From assembly GCF_000661915.1 (NCBI RefSeq), contig NZ_CP007509.1, forward strand, positions 2,249,501 through 2,313,500: a stretch of 64,000 nucleotides of DNA, in the 5' to 3' direction. Source of the DNA: Stutzerimonas decontaminans. GTDB lineage: Bacteria; Pseudomonadota; Gammaproteobacteria; Pseudomonadales; Pseudomonadaceae. The notes beneath the pieces are model-generated. The model saw only the letters and a program-made list of their open reading frames with translations, had not been told where the DNA came from and ran no database searches. The position numbers and the translations under genes are program-made. Shown here piece after piece: positions 1-10,367 of the stretch (the stretch's first letter is position 1; each line of letters opens with the position of its first letter).

Positions 1-1
1 C

Positions 2-451
2 CAGGATTGGGAACTCATCCAGTCGGTCAACGCGACCGCAGCGTTCCTGCATTGCCGCGAAGCGGTCAAGGCAATGATGCCGAACCGCTCGGGGGCGATC
101 GTCAACATCGCTTCCTACGCGTCCTATTTCGCCTTTCCGACCATCGCGGCCTACACGGCATCCAAAGGCGCATTGGCCCAGCTGACCCGCACGCTGGCGC
201 TGGAGGCGATCGAGCATGGCATTCGGGTCAATGCCATCGGCGTCGGTGACGTGGTGACCAACATCCTCAACGACGTGGTCGAGGACGGGCCGGGCTTTCT
301 CGCCCAGCATGGGCAAGCCGCACCCATCGGGCGCGCGGCGCAGCCGGAGGAGATCGCCGAGATCGTCGCCTTTCTCGCCTCGGAGCGGGCCAGCTTCATG
401 GTGGGCTCGGTGGTCATGGCCGACGGCGGCATGACGGTGACGGCCGGCTGA
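2..451 (+). CDS. SDR-family oxidoreductase, C-terminal part (cut by window edge)
   Basis: The reading frame is open from base 2, so the gene starts outside the window and only about 149 C-terminal residues are present. They carry the classical short-chain dehydrogenase/reductase core: a VN(A)T segment, the catalytic Ser strand (NIASYASY), the YTASK form of the Tyr-x3-Lys motif, and the usual C-terminal end with an MADGG loop. The NAD(P)-binding TGxxxGxG motif lies upstream and cannot be seen. These enzymes are soluble and oxidise or reduce alcohols and ketones. The substrate cannot be read from this fragment. It is followed by a hairpin shared with the convergent fabI gene. Confidence 0.85.
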   Translation, partial: QDWELIQSVNATAAFLHCREAVKAMMPNRSGAIVNIASYASYFAFPTIAAYTASKGALAQLTRTLALEAIEHGIRVNAIGVGDVVTNILNDVVEDGPGFLAQHGQAAPIGRAAQPEEIAEIVAFLASERASFMVGSVVMADGGMTVTAG

Positions 452-470
452 GGCCGCTGCGCAGAAACAC

Positions 471-494
471 GAACCCCGCCAGTAGGCGGGGTTC
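471..494. terminator. Hairpin between convergent SDR gene and fabI
   Basis: A perfect 10-bp GC-rich stem (GAACCCCGCC / GGCGGGGTTC) with an AGTA tetraloop lies 19 bases after the SDR stop and 26 bases from the fabI stop. It can serve both strands. Neither side has a strong T-run, so it is a likely but imperfect intrinsic terminator. Confidence 0.65.
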
Positions 495-520
495 GGTGCT
501 TTGCGTCGGTGGGTGCGCGA

Positions 521-1315
521 TCAGTCTTCCAGCGAGCCCATCGCGGTGGTGTTGAAGCCACCGTCGACGTAGAGGATTTCACCGCTGATGCCGGAAGCGA
601 GATCCGAGCAGAGGAAGGCACCGGCATTGCCGACTTCGTCGATGGTGACGTTGCGGCGCATCGGGGTCTGCTTCTCGTTGGCAGCCAGCATCTTGCGGAA
701 GCTGGCGATACCGGAGGCGGCGAGGGTGCGGATCGGACCGGCCGAGATGCAGTTCACGCGGGTGCCTTCCGGGCCGAGGCTGCCGGCCAGGTAGCGGACG
801 CCGGCTTCCAGGCTGGCCTTGGCCATGCCCATCACGTTGTAGTTCGGCATGGTGCGCTCGGCACCCAGGTAGGAGAGGGTCAGCAGGCTGCCATTGCGGC
901 CCTTCATCATCTCGCGACCGGCCTTGGCCAGGGCAACGAAGCTATAGGCGCTGATGTCGTGGGCGATCTTGAAGCCTTCACGGGTGGTGACTTCGGTGAA
1001 GTCGCCGTTGAGCTGGTCGCCCGGAGCAAAGCCGACGGAGTGCACGATGCAATCCAGGCCGTCCCACTTCTTGCTCAGTTCTTCGAATACGCGCGCGATC
1101 TCTTCATCGTTGGCAACGTCGCAGGGGAAGCACAGCTCAGGGCTCGAACCCCAACCGGAAGCGAATTCCTCGACGCGACCCTTGAGCTTGTCGCCCTGGT
1201 AGGTGAAAGCCAGTTCTGCACCTTCGCGATGCATGGCCGCGGCGATGCCCGAGGCAATCGACAGTTTGCTGGCAACGCCGACGATCAGTACGCGCTTACC
1301 GGTGAGAAAACCCAT
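521..1315 (-). CDS. fabI: Enoyl-[acyl-carrier-protein] reductase (NADH) FabI
   Basis: Catalyses the last, NADH-dependent reduction of each fatty-acid elongation cycle in the cytoplasm and is the target of triclosan-type inhibitors. The 264-residue protein is full length for the family. It begins [13 protein letters not shown], with the atypical glycine-rich cofactor loop ([11 protein letters not shown]), and has the FabI signature Tyr159-x6-Lys166 with Tyr149 just before it. An in-frame upstream ATG at 1426 is rejected because it adds 37 residues unlike any FabI and lies in the preceding ATPase gene. The chosen ATG has a GAGG ribosome site. The first 20 bases overlap the end of yejF, so translation may be coupled to the transporter operon. 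Confidence 0.97.
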   Translation of the reverse strand: MGFLTGKRVLIVGVASKLSIASGIAAAMHREGAELAFTYQGDKLKGRVEEFASGWGSSPELCFPCDVANDEEIARVFEELSKKWDGLDCIVHSVGFAPGDQLNGDFTEVTTREGFKIAHDISAYSFVALAKAGREMMKGRNGSLLTLSYLGAERTMPNYNVMGMAKASLEAGVRYLAGSLGPEGTRVNCISAGPIRTLAASGIASFRKMLAANEKQTPMRRNVTIDEVGNAGAFLCSDLASGISGEILYVDGGFNTTAMGSLED

Positions 1316-2957
1316 GTGCTTGTCCCTCTTCTGGTTGTTCGGCAGTGCCGGGCGCCATGAAGGCGGATTCCAGCAGCTGCTGTGTATACGGATGTTGCGG
1401 TGCCGCAAAGATGTCAGCGGCCGCACCTTGTTCCACCACCTGGCCCTGCTTGACCACCATCATCTGGTGGCTCAGCGCCCTGACCACCGCCAGGTCATGG
1501 CTGATGAACAGGTAGGTCAGGTTGTACTTGGCCTGCAACGAGCGCAGAAGCTCCACCACCTGGCGCTGCACCGTGCGATCGAGCGCGGAGGTCGGCTCGT
1601 CGAGCAGTATCAGCGCCGGCTTCAACACCAGAGCCCGGGCAATGGCAATACGCTGCCGTTGTCCGCCGGAAAACTCATGGGGGTAGCGATGCCGGGTTTC
1701 CGGATCGAGACCAACCTCCACGAGCGCCTCAATGATTGCCTGTTCCTGCTCCTTGGCATTGCCCATCCGGTGGATGTGCAACCCTTCACCAACGATCTGC
1801 CCCACCGACATGCGTGGGCTCAGACTGCCAAAGGGGTCCTGAAAGACCACCTGCATCTGCCGGCGCAGCGGCCTGACCTGGCGCTGCGACATGTTTTGCA
1901 GGTGCTGACCCTGGAAGCGGATCTCGCCGCGACTACCCAACAATCGAAGGATAGCCAAGCCCAGGGTGGACTTGCCGGAACCGCTTTCGCCGACGATCCC
2001 CAGCGTCTGCCCCTTGGGCAGGCTGAAGTTGACGCCGTCGACTGCCTTGATGTGATCGACGGTGCGTCGCAGCAGACCCTTCTTGATCGGGAACCACACG
2101 CGCAGGTCGTCCACTTCCAGCAATGGCGCCGCTTCCTCGACTGCCACCGGACCGCCACTGGGCTCGGCCGCGAGCAGTTCCTGGGTGTACGGATGCTGGG
2201 GCGCACGGAACAGATCTTCACACAACGCCTGTTCGACGACGCGACCGCGCTGCATGACACATACGCGGTGGGCAATGCGTCGAACCAGGTTGAGATCGTG
2301 GCTGATCAGCAGCAGCGCCATGCCCAGCCGGGCCTGCAATTCCTTCAGCAGTTCGAGGATTTTCAGCTGCACGGTGACGTCGAGGGCCGTGGTCGGCTCG
2401 TCGGCGATCAGCAGCTCCGGTTCGTTGGCCAGCGCCATGGCAATCACCACTCGCTGGCGTTGCCCGCCTGACAACTCGTGCGGGTAGGCACGGATGCGCT
2501 TGCGCGGCTCGGGGATGCCAACCAGTTCCAGCAACTCCAGCGTGCGGGCGGTTGCCGCCTTGCCACGCAGACCCTTGTGAATCTCCAATACCTCGTTGAT
2601 CTGCTTGCCCACGGTGTGCAGCGGGTTGAGCGAGGTCATTGGCTCCTGGAAGACCATGGCGATGCGATTGCCGCGGATCTTGCGCATGGCCTTTTCGTCG
2701 GCTTTGAGCAGATCCTGGCCATGGAACAGGATTTGCCCCTGCGGATGCCGGGCGAGCGGGTAGGGCAGCAGGCGCAGTATCGAGTGCGCAGTAACTGATT
2801 TGCCCGAGCCGCTTTCGCCGACAAGGGCCAGGGTCTCGCCTTTGCGGATATCGAAGGTGACGCCTTCGACGACTCGCTGGACCTGATCGCCGGTGACGAA
2901 TTCGACGGCCAGATCGCGGACCTCGACCAGATTCTCGGCTATCGGTTGTTCGGCCAT
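1296..2957 (-). CDS. yejF: ABC transporter ATPase with two nucleotide-binding domains, YejF/NppD type
   Basis: Energises the oligopeptide-type importer encoded just upstream. The 553-residue protein holds two complete ABC ATPase domains in tandem. Each has a GESGSGKS Walker A (first at residues 47-54), a LSGGQRQRV or FSGGQRQRI signature and an ADEPTTALD or LDEPTSALD Walker B. C-terminal oligopeptide-transporter extensions follow each domain. The start ATG at 2957 is preferred over one 24 bases upstream because AAGGAAAT sits just before it; it lies one base past the yejE stop. The family includes E. coli YejF (microcin C uptake) and, by recalled literature, P. aeruginosa NppD (peptidyl-nucleoside antibiotic uptake). 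The natural substrate here is inferred to be peptides. Confidence 0.93.
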   Translation of the reverse strand: MAEQPIAENLVEVRDLAVEFVTGDQVQRVVEGVTFDIRKGETLALVGESGSGKSVTAHSILRLLPYPLARHPQGQILFHGQDLLKADEKAMRKIRGNRIAMVFQEPMTSLNPLHTVGKQINEVLEIHKGLRGKAATARTLELLELVGIPEPRKRIRAYPHELSGGQRQRVVIAMALANEPELLIADEPTTALDVTVQLKILELLKELQARLGMALLLISHDLNLVRRIAHRVCVMQRGRVVEQALCEDLFRAPQHPYTQELLAAEPSGGPVAVEEAAPLLEVDDLRVWFPIKKGLLRRTVDHIKAVDGVNFSLPKGQTLGIVGESGSGKSTLGLAILRLLGSRGEIRFQGQHLQNMSQRQVRPLRRQMQVVFQDPFGSLSPRMSVGQIVGEGLHIHRMGNAKEQEQAIIEALVEVGLDPETRHRYPHEFSGGQRQRIAIARALVLKPALILLDEPTSALDRTVQRQVVELLRSLQAKYNLTYLFISHDLAVVRALSHQMMVVKQGQVVEQGAAADIFAAPQHPYTQQLLESAFMAPGTAEQPEEGQAHGFSHR

Positions 2958-2958
2958 G

Positions 2959-3978
2959 TTATTTCCTTGGGTCGAAGGCATCGCGCGCCGCCTCCCCGAT
3001 AAACACCAGCAGGGTCAGCATGACCGCCAGCACCATGAAGGCGCTGATGCCCAGCCAGGGCGCCTGCAGATTGGCCTTGCCCTGGGCGACCAGTTCACCG
3101 AGCGACGGCGAACCGGCAGGCAGGCCGAAGCCAAGGAAGTCCAGCGCGGTGAGCGTGCCGATGGCGCCGGTGAGGATGAATGGCATGAAAGTCATGGTGG
3201 AGACCATGGCATTGGGCAGAATGTGGCGGAACATGATCGCGCCGTTCTGCATGCCCAGCGCACGGGCGGCGCGCACGTATTCGAGGTTGCGTCCACGGAG
3301 GAATTCGGCGCGTACCACATCCACCAGGCTCATCCAGGAGAACAGCAGCATGATCCCCAGCAGCCACCAGAAGTTCGGCTGTACGAAGCTGGCGAGAATG
3401 ATCAGGAGATAGAGCACCGGCAGACCGGACCAGATCTCCAGTAGGCGTTGCCCGACCAGATCGACCCAGCCGCCGTAGAAGCCTTGCAGCGCGCCGGCGA
3501 TGACGCCGATCACCGAGCTGATCAGGGTCAGCGTCAAGGCGAACAGCACCGAGATGCGGAAACCGTAGATCACCCGGGCCAATACGTCGCGACCCTGGTC
3601 ATCGGTGCCCAGCCAGTTCTCCAGCGACGGCGGCGCGGGCGCGGGCACCTGAAGCTCGTAGTTAATGCTCGAGTAGTTGAACGGAATGACCGGCCAGATC
3701 ATCCAGCCGTCCTTTTCGGCGATCAGTTCCTGGATGTACGGGCTCTTGTAGTTTGCCTGCAGCGGAAACTCGCCGCCGAAGGCCGTCTCCGGATAACGCT
3801 TGAACACCGGGACGAACCATTCGCCGTCGTAGCGCACCACGATCGGTTTGTCATTGGCGATGATCTCGGCACCCAGGCTGAGTACGAACAGCGCGAGGAA
3901 AATCCACAGCGACCACCAGCCACGCTTGTGTGCCTTGAACAGTGCCAGCCGACGCTGATTGAGGGGGGACAACTGCAT
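2959..3978 (-). CDS. yejE: Oligopeptide-type ABC transporter permease, YejE/NppC type
   Basis: Inner-membrane permease subunit of the peptide importer. The 339-residue protein has an N-terminal membrane helix near residues 20-40, a long periplasmic segment of about 100 residues that is typical of the OppC/YejE branch, then five hydrophobic helices. The permease-ATPase coupling loop is visible as EYVRAARALG followed by the HILPNAM segment. It lies between yejB and yejF, one base from each, so the three are surely cotranscribed. It should pair with YejB to form the channel. Confidence 0.93.
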   Translation of the reverse strand: MQLSPLNQRRLALFKAHKRGWWSLWIFLALFVLSLGAEIIANDKPIVVRYDGEWFVPVFKRYPETAFGGEFPLQANYKSPYIQELIAEKDGWMIWPVIPFNYSSINYELQVPAPAPPSLENWLGTDDQGRDVLARVIYGFRISVLFALTLTLISSVIGVIAGALQGFYGGWVDLVGQRLLEIWSGLPVLYLLIILASFVQPNFWWLLGIMLLFSWMSLVDVVRAEFLRGRNLEYVRAARALGMQNGAIMFRHILPNAMVSTMTFMPFILTGAIGTLTALDFLGFGLPAGSPSLGELVAQGKANLQAPWLGISAFMVLAVMLTLLVFIGEAARDAFDPRK

Positions 3979-3979
3979 T

Positions 3980-5053
3980 TCAGGCCTCCCTGCTTTCGAA
4001 GTCGATGCGTGGGTCGACCAGCGTATAGGTCAGGTCGCCGATCAGTTTCACCACCAGGCCGAGCAGGGTGAAGAGGAAGAGGGTGCCGAACACTACCGGA
4101 TAGTCGCGGTTGATCGCCGCCTCGAAACTGAGCAGGCCGAGTCCGTCGAGGGAGAAGATCACCTCGATCAGCAGCGAACCGGTGAAGAACATGCCGATGA
4201 AGGCAGCCGGAAAGCCGGCAATGATGATCAGCATCGCATTGCGGAACACGTGACCGTAGAGCACCCGATTCTTGCTCAAGCCCTTGGCCCGTGCCGTGAT
4301 TACGTACTGTTTGTTGATCTCGTCGAGAAAGCTGTTTTTGGTCAGCAGCGTCAGTGTGGCGAAGTTGCCGATTACCAGCGCGGTGACGGGTAGGGCCAGA
4401 TGCCAGAAATAGTCGATGATCTTGCCGCCCAGGGTCAGGTCATCGAAGTTGGCCGACGTCAGCCCGCGCAACGGAAACCAGTTCCAGTAGCTGCCGCCGG
4501 CGAACAGCACGATCAGCAGGATGGCGAACAGAAACGCCGGTATCGCGTAGCCGACGATGATCGCCGAGCTGGTCCAGACGTCGAACTTGCTGCCATGCCG
4601 CGTGGCCTTGGCGATCCCCAGCGGGATCGAGGCCAGGTACATGATCAGCGTGCTCCACAGGCCAAGCGAGATGGAGACGGGCATCTTCTCGATGATCAGG
4701 TCGGTCACCTTGGCATCGCGGAAGAAGCTCTCGCCGAAATCCAGCCGCAGGTAGTTACTGAGCATGATCCAGAAGCGTTCAACCGGCGGCTTGTCGAAGC
4801 CGTACAGGCGTTCGATCTCGGCCACCAGTTCGGGGTCCAGGCCCTGCGCACCGCGGTAGCTGGTGCCGGCGACCGCAACTTCCGAACCGCCGCCAGCGAT
4901 GCGGCTGGTGGCGCCTTCGAAGCCTTCCAGCTTGGCGATTGCCTGTTCCACCGGGCCGCCGGGCGCAGCCTGGATAATGATGAAGTTGATCAGCAGAATG
5001 CCGAACAGCGTCGGAATGATCAGCAGCAGGCGGCGAAAGATATAAGCCAGCAT
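3980..5053 (-). CDS. yejB: Oligopeptide-type ABC transporter permease, YejB/NppB type
   Basis: Second channel subunit of the importer. The 357 residues begin [18 protein letters not shown], the usual first helix of DppB/OppB-family permeases. A roughly 60-residue periplasmic insert follows, then the DppB-type core with its coupling loop ([20 protein letters not shown]). The length matches E. coli YejB. It begins two bases after the stop of the second solute-binding protein gene and ends one base before yejE, which supports one operon from the tandem binding proteins to fabI. Confidence 0.93.
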   Translation of the reverse strand: MLAYIFRRLLLIIPTLFGILLINFIIIQAAPGGPVEQAIAKLEGFEGATSRIAGGGSEVAVAGTSYRGAQGLDPELVAEIERLYGFDKPPVERFWIMLSNYLRLDFGESFFRDAKVTDLIIEKMPVSISLGLWSTLIMYLASIPLGIAKATRHGSKFDVWTSSAIIVGYAIPAFLFAILLIVLFAGGSYWNWFPLRGLTSANFDDLTLGGKIIDYFWHLALPVTALVIGNFATLTLLTKNSFLDEINKQYVITARAKGLSKNRVLYGHVFRNAMLIIIAGFPAAFIGMFFTGSLLIEVIFSLDGLGLLSFEAAINRDYPVVFGTLFLFTLLGLVVKLIGDLTYTLVDPRIDFESREA

Positions 5054-5055
5054 GC

Positions 5056-6942
5056 TTAGCGCTCCGCCTCGCCGTCACCGGCTGGCGTGCTCGCGCCAGC
5101 TTCCTCGGCTTTCTTCGCTTCCACCGGATCGGCGACCGGAGTCTTCGCATCGGGCTTGCGCCACCAGGTCATCAGGCCGATGTCCTGCTTGGGGGTTACC
5201 TCTGGGTGAGCCAGGTGGTTCCAGTAGGCCACGCGCCAGGTCTTGATGTGCCAGTTCGGCACCACGTAATGGCCCCAGAGCAGCACACGATCGAGCGCGC
5301 GGGTGTGGGTGACCAGTTCCTTGCGCGAGTCGGCACCGATCAGTCCGTCCACGAGGCTGTCGATTGCCGGGTCCTTGAGACCGATGAAATTGCGGCTGCC
5401 CGGGTTGTCGGCACTCGCCGAGTGCCAGTATTCGCGCTGCTCGTTGCCCGGCGAGTTGGACTGGCCGAAGCCGCTGACGATCATGTCGTAGTCACGCGAG
5501 CGGAGTCGGTTGATGTACTGCGACACGTCGACCCGGCGAATTTCCAGCTCGATGCCGAGATCGGCGAGGTTGCGCTTGTAGGGCAGCAGAACCCGTTCGA
5601 ACTCCGCCTGCACCAGCAGGAATTCCAGCTTTACCGGCTTGCCCTGGGCATCCAGCATCCGGTCGTTCTCGACCTTCCAGCCCGCTTCGGTCAGCAGCCG
5701 GTACGCCTGGCGCTGCTGTTCACGGATTACCCCGTTGCCCTCGGTACGCGGCAGTTCGAATGCCTTGTCGAACACCTCGTCCGGAACCTTGCCGCGCAGC
5801 GGCTCGAGCACCTTCAACTCGTTCTCATCCGGCAAACCGGAAGACGCCAGTTCGGAGTTGTCGAAATAGCTACGCGTGCGGGTGTAGGCGCCGTTGAAGA
5901 GTTGGCGATTGGTCCATTCGTAGTCGAACAGCAGCCCAAGGGCTTCGCGGACACGGCGGTCCTCAAGCTGCGGGCGACGGATGTTGAAGATGAACCCCTG
6001 CATTCCGGTGGGGTTGTAGTTGCGGATCTCGTCCTTGACGATGCGTCCGTCCCTGACCGCGGCGATGTCGTAAGCGGTGGCCCAGTTCTTCGCGCTGGTT
6101 TCGAACCAGTAGTCGAAATGGCCGGCCTTGAAGGCCTGCAGCGCTACCGTATTGTCCCGGTAGTAATCGAAGTTGACGTGATCGAAGTTGTAGAAGCCTC
6201 GGTTCACCGGCAGATCTTTGCCCCAGTAATCCTCGACCCGGGCATAACGGATCGAACGCCCGGCCTGGACCTTCTCGACGCGGTACGGGCCGCTACCCAG
6301 CGGGATTTCCAGGCTGCCTGAAGTGAATTCGCGTCCCTCCCACCAGTGCTTCGGCAACACTGGCAGCTGGCCGAGAATCATCGGTAGTTCGCGGTTGCCG
6401 GCATGCTTGAAGTCGAAACGAACCCGTCGCGGGCTTTCGGCGACGACCTTCTCCACATCGGCATAATAGCCGCGGTAGTGCGGGGCGCCTTGGCTCATCA
6501 GCGTCTCGAAGGTGAACACCACGTCTTCCGCCTTGACCGGCTCGCCATCGTGGAAGCGTGCCTGCGGCCGCAGGTGGAAGCGCACCCAGCTGTTGTTCGG
6601 ACCTTTTTCGATCTTCTCTGCCAGCAGGCCGTAGACGGTGAAGGGCTCGTCCAGGCTGTTGCTGGTCAGTGTGTCGTAGATCAGGCTGATGTCATCGGCA
6701 GCAACGCCCTTGTTGATGAAGGGGTTGAGCGAATCGAAGCTGCCGAATCCCGCCTGGCGCAGGGTGCCGCCCTTGGGCGCTTCCGGATTGACGTATTCGA
6801 AGTGTTTGAAATTGGCCGGGTATTTCGGTTTCTCGTCATACAGCGTCAGGGCATGGCGAGGGGCGGCGTCTGCCAGGCCCGCCAGACAGAGCAGACTCAG
6901 CAGGCTGGCGCGAAGCAGAGGAAAGCGCACGCGATTGTTCAT
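5056..6942 (-). CDS. yejA: Periplasmic extracellular solute-binding protein family 5 (YejA/NppA2 type)
   Basis: Periplasmic ligand-binding partner of the YejBEF importer. The 628-residue precursor starts [13 protein letters not shown] and has a Sec signal peptide ending near ADAAPRHA. The body has SBP_bac_5 hallmarks: an N-terminal APKGG-T-R segment, the [17 protein letters not shown] region and the GSGPYRV motif. The ATG at 6942 is chosen because GGAGAAGA precedes it and the start overlaps the upstream stop by four bases. A longer frame to 6969 has no signal peptide at its start. The C-terminal 25 residues are Ala/Glu-rich and probably disordered. It is a clear paralogue of the gene just upstream. 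Confidence 0.93.
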   Translation of the reverse strand: MNNRVRFPLLRASLLSLLCLAGLADAAPRHALTLYDEKPKYPANFKHFEYVNPEAPKGGTLRQAGFGSFDSLNPFINKGVAADDISLIYDTLTSNSLDEPFTVYGLLAEKIEKGPNNSWVRFHLRPQARFHDGEPVKAEDVVFTFETLMSQGAPHYRGYYADVEKVVAESPRRVRFDFKHAGNRELPMILGQLPVLPKHWWEGREFTSGSLEIPLGSGPYRVEKVQAGRSIRYARVEDYWGKDLPVNRGFYNFDHVNFDYYRDNTVALQAFKAGHFDYWFETSAKNWATAYDIAAVRDGRIVKDEIRNYNPTGMQGFIFNIRRPQLEDRRVREALGLLFDYEWTNRQLFNGAYTRTRSYFDNSELASSGLPDENELKVLEPLRGKVPDEVFDKAFELPRTEGNGVIREQQRQAYRLLTEAGWKVENDRMLDAQGKPVKLEFLLVQAEFERVLLPYKRNLADLGIELEIRRVDVSQYINRLRSRDYDMIVSGFGQSNSPGNEQREYWHSASADNPGSRNFIGLKDPAIDSLVDGLIGADSRKELVTHTRALDRVLLWGHYVVPNWHIKTWRVAYWNHLAHPEVTPKQDIGLMTWWRKPDAKTPVADPVEAKKAEEAGASTPAGDGEAER

Positions 6943-8768
6943 TTGGTCTTCTCCAGGCTCTTCAGCCACCAGGCGCGCAAGCCCAGCGTATAGGGCGGCG
7001 TGGTGACATGGGCGAACCGATTGCGGTACGCCAGGCGGTGGTTACTGATGAACCAGTTCGGAATGGTGTAGTGATTCCACAGCAGCACTCGGTCGATGGC
7101 GCGGGCGGCCGCGACCTGCTCGTCGCGGGTTTGCGCGGCGAGCAGTTTGGCAATCAGGTCGTCGATGATCGGGTTGGCGATGCCGGCATAGTTGCGGCCG
7201 CCTTTGATGTCGACCTGGCTGGAATGGAAATACAGGTGCTGCTCGATCCCGGGACTGAGGCTTTGCGCCAGCGTCATCAGGATCATGTCGTAGTCGTAGT
7301 GATCGAGCCGCTGTTTGTACTGTGCGCTGTCGACCGTGCGCAGGTTGGCCTGGATGCCGATGCGCGCGAGGTTTTCGACGTAGGGTTGGAGGATTCGCTC
7401 CAGCCGCGGATTGACCAACAGTATCTCGAACCGCAGCGGTTGCCCGGTGCTGTCCAGCAGACCGGCGTCCGAGGCTTTCCAGCCGGCTTCGGCGAGCAGG
7501 CCCAGCGCACGACGCAGCGTCTCGCGCGGGATGCCGCGACCATCGGTCTTCGGTAACTGGAACGGCTCGGTGAACAGCTTGGCCGGCAGTTGCTTGCGAT
7601 ACGGTGAGAGCAGCAGCCACTCGCCGCCTTCAGGCTTGCCGGTCGCGGTGAATTCGCTGTTGGGATAGTAGCTTTCGCTGCGGCGATAGGCGCCATAGAA
7701 CAACGCACGATTGGTCCATTCGAAATCGAACATCAGACCAAGGGCCTCACGCACGCGCTGGTCGGCAAAGGTCGAGCGGCGGCCGTTCATGAACAGCGCC
7801 TGGGTCTGGGTAGGAATCTGGTGCGGAATTTCGGCGCGGATGATGTCGCCACGCATCATTGCGGGAAACTGGTAGCCGTTGGCCCAGTTCTTCGCCTGGT
7901 GCTCGATGAAGAAGTCGAACTCGCCGACCTTGAAGGCTTCGAAGGCCACGACGCTGTCGCGATAGAACTCGACGTCGACTCGCTTGAAGTTGTATTTGCC
8001 CTGGTTGACCGGGAGCTTGGCACCCCACCAGTCACGCACCCGCTCGAACACTACCTGCCGGCCCGGCTGCACATGGGTGATGCGATAAGGCCCGCTGCCC
8101 AGCGGTGGTTCGAAGGTGGTGGCCTTGAAGTCACGGTTCTTCCAGTAGTGCTGCGGCAGTACCGGTAGCTCGCCGAGACGCATGATCAGCAACGGGTTGT
8201 TTGGTTGCTCGAAGACGAAGCGAATGCGGTGTCGGTTGAGGATGTCGACGCGCTTCACACCCTGCAGGTTGGTGCGGTACTGGGGATGACCATCCTTGAT
8301 CAGCAGCCGGTAGGAAAAGGCGACATCGTAGGCGGTGATCGGCTTGCCATCATGGAAGCGGGCTTCCTTGCGCAGGTTGAAAACTACCCAGCTGTTGTTG
8401 TCGCTATATTCCACCGATTCGGCGATCAGCCCGTAGCTGGACGCGGGCTCGTCGCCAGACGGGTCGTAGATGCCGGTGCCGACCATCAGCGGTTCGTTCA
8501 GCTCGCTAATGCCGTACTGCAGGAACCCCGGCGTCGCGCTTGGGCTGGTGCCCTTGAAGGTATAGGGGTTGAGCGTGTCGAAGGTGCCCGATGCCATCAG
8601 CTTGATCTGGCCACCCTTGGGCGCACGCGGATTCACCCAATCGAAGTGGGTGAATGAGGCTGGGTACTTAAGAGTGCCGAACTGCGCATAACCATGGCTT
8701 TCGCTGATGGTGGCGAGGGCGGGAAAGCTCAAGGCCAGGCAGGTCAGTAACAGTAGCAGGGCTCGCAT
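6939..8768 (-). CDS. yejA: Periplasmic extracellular solute-binding protein family 5 (YejA/NppA1 type), first gene of operon
   Basis: This is the second solute-binding protein of the importer and the promoter-proximal gene of the operon. The 609-residue precursor starts MRALLLLLTCLALSFPALA, a clean Sec signal peptide. It then has the same family-5 architecture as its neighbour (NPRAPKGG, RKEARFHDGKPIT, GSGPYRI). A frame extending to 8885 is rejected because it would bury the signal peptide 39 residues in. The ribosome site at 8768 is weak. The two binding proteins presumably share one YejBEF channel and differ in ligand range, as described for P. aeruginosa NppA1/NppA2. Confidence 0.92.
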   Translation of the reverse strand: MRALLLLLTCLALSFPALATISESHGYAQFGTLKYPASFTHFDWVNPRAPKGGQIKLMASGTFDTLNPYTFKGTSPSATPGFLQYGISELNEPLMVGTGIYDPSGDEPASSYGLIAESVEYSDNNSWVVFNLRKEARFHDGKPITAYDVAFSYRLLIKDGHPQYRTNLQGVKRVDILNRHRIRFVFEQPNNPLLIMRLGELPVLPQHYWKNRDFKATTFEPPLGSGPYRITHVQPGRQVVFERVRDWWGAKLPVNQGKYNFKRVDVEFYRDSVVAFEAFKVGEFDFFIEHQAKNWANGYQFPAMMRGDIIRAEIPHQIPTQTQALFMNGRRSTFADQRVREALGLMFDFEWTNRALFYGAYRRSESYYPNSEFTATGKPEGGEWLLLSPYRKQLPAKLFTEPFQLPKTDGRGIPRETLRRALGLLAEAGWKASDAGLLDSTGQPLRFEILLVNPRLERILQPYVENLARIGIQANLRTVDSAQYKQRLDHYDYDMILMTLAQSLSPGIEQHLYFHSSQVDIKGGRNYAGIANPIIDDLIAKLLAAQTRDEQVAAARAIDRVLLWNHYTIPNWFISNHRLAYRNRFAHVTTPPYTLGLRAWWLKSLEKTK

Positions 8769-8883
8769 CAGACGGGGGATCCGGTCCTTGGCGCTTACGG
8801 GCTTCTCGGGCCGGTACAGTAACAGCTTGTATGCGCTGGAAAAAGGCCGGACAACTCGGGCAAACTGCGAGTCATTTCCCGTC

Positions 8884-10359
8884 ATGGCATTGTGCAGAGG
8901 TGACCTCTTGGATGTACGTGCCCAGGGTCTGCAGGCGTGGGTCGACCGCCTGAATCAATCGGAGCTGCCCGCGCTGGCGTCCGTGGTCAAGGACCTTCAG
9001 CGCCTGGCCGAGCATGAGCATTCTTCGGTACAGCAGTTGGCCGATGTGCTGTTGCGTGACGCGTCGCTGACTTCCAAGGTGCTCCGGGTCGGCAACAGCA
9101 GCTACTACAACCCTTCGCAGGAAACCATCAAGACGATTTCCCGGGCGATCGTGATGATCGGTTTCGAGAATGTACGGCTGATCAGTCTGTCGGTGACCTT
9201 GATCGACAGCCTGCTTGAGCGCGCTCCGCGGGAGCAATTGCTGGAGTTGCTTGCTCGCTCGTTTCACGCAGCGGTACAGGCGCGCAATATCGCAGGGTAC
9301 GTGCTGTCCCGCCACGAGGAGGAGGTGTTCATCGCAGCGCTGCTCTACAACATCGGTGAACTGGCATTCTGGGGTTGTGGTGGTGAACAGGTCGAGGAGC
9401 TGGCACTCCAGCTGGCACAAACGGGGATCAAGGCTGATGAGGCAGTTCAGGCGGTACTGGGCACGAGCTTTAAGCAGCTCAGCCTTGGCCTGGTCCGGAG
9501 CTGGAATCTGGGGGAACTGACCAGCCTCGCACATAGCCAGGCAGCCAGCGGCGATCCAGCTGCTCGCGCGGTAGCGCTGGGCGTGCAAATCAGTGAAGCC
9601 GCTTTGAACGGCTGGGAGTGCGAGCAGATGGCCGCGCTGACCAAGGCTGTCGCGGAGTTCACAGGGGTAGATGATGAGGACGCGCTGCAGCAGATACTCG
9701 CCAGCGCCGACGAAACGGTGCAGGTGGCGACGACATTCGGCGCCAGCCGCTTAGGTAGGCTCATCCCCAGCACCGACCCGGAACAGATTCGTTTGCAGCA
9801 GGCCCAGCGCCAGGCAGCCCTGTTGCAGCCGGACCTGCTGCTGATGCAGCAAACCCTGCAGGACCTCGGGCTGCTGGCTACGGGTGGAGGCGAGGCAGGG
9901 CTGATTCTGGATACGCTGCTGAAAGGCCTGCACCGCGGGGTTGGTCTGGAACGGGTAATGGTGGCGGTACTGGCGGATCAGCAGACGCGCCTTAAGGCAC
10001 GCTGCGCCGTAGGCGAAGGAACGGAGGCCTGGCTGCAGGGCTTCGTCCTACCGGCAGATCAGCCCGAACAGCCGCATGTCTTCAGCTATGCGTTGCGCCA
10101 TCGGCAGTCGCTATGGATGGGCGTGCCAGCGAGCTATAACTTGGCAGATCTGGTGACCCAGCCGCTGCGCCAGTGGTTTGGCAACGGCATGTTCTTCATC
10201 GCGCCACTGATGGCTGGTACTCGCGAAATCGGAGTGCTGTATGGGGATTGCAGGCTCTCCGGACGAGCACTGAAACACGAGCAATTCGTGGCTTTCCAGC
10301 GCTTCGCCCAATTGACCGGGCGCTGTCTGGAGGCGCTGAGCAAGCGCTCGGTTGGTTGA
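8884..10359 (+). CDS. HDOD-domain signalling protein with C-terminal GAF-like region
   Basis: A cytoplasmic regulator of about 491 residues. Roughly residues 20-220 form an HDOD domain: the DLQRLAEHEHSSVQQLADVLLRDASLTSKVLRVGNS pattern (read in pieces) and the buried helix FIAALLYNIGELAFW. It lacks the catalytic HD pair of HD-GYP phosphodiesterases. Residues from about 310 to the end resemble a GAF sensor fold. The start is uncertain. ATG 8884 has no good ribosome site, while a TTG at 8908 is preceded by AGAGGTGA at 8896-8903, so the real protein may be eight residues shorter. It is divergent from the transporter operon. HDOD proteins usually act as scaffolds in motility, biofilm or c-di-GMP signalling; the role here is unknown. 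Confidence 0.85.
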   Translation: MALCRGDLLDVRAQGLQAWVDRLNQSELPALASVVKDLQRLAEHEHSSVQQLADVLLRDASLTSKVLRVGNSSYYNPSQETIKTISRAIVMIGFENVRLISLSVTLIDSLLERAPREQLLELLARSFHAAVQARNIAGYVLSRHEEEVFIAALLYNIGELAFWGCGGEQVEELALQLAQTGIKADEAVQAVLGTSFKQLSLGLVRSWNLGELTSLAHSQAASGDPAARAVALGVQISEAALNGWECEQMAALTKAVAEFTGVDDEDALQQILASADETVQVATTFGASRLGRLIPSTDPEQIRLQQAQRQAALLQPDLLLMQQTLQDLGLLATGGGEAGLILDTLLKGLHRGVGLERVMVAVLADQQTRLKARCAVGEGTEAWLQGFVLPADQPEQPHVFSYALRHRQSLWMGVPASYNLADLVTQPLRQWFGNGMFFIAPLMAGTREIGVLYGDCRLSGRALKHEQFVAFQRFAQLTGRCLEALSKRSVG

Positions 10360-10367
10360 GCGCGGGC

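Noticed and set aside
1203..2471. 422-codon plus-strand frame opposite yejF and fabI
   Set aside because: Shadow of real minus-strand genes. Residue composition is His/Gln/Leu-rich and no motif is seen.
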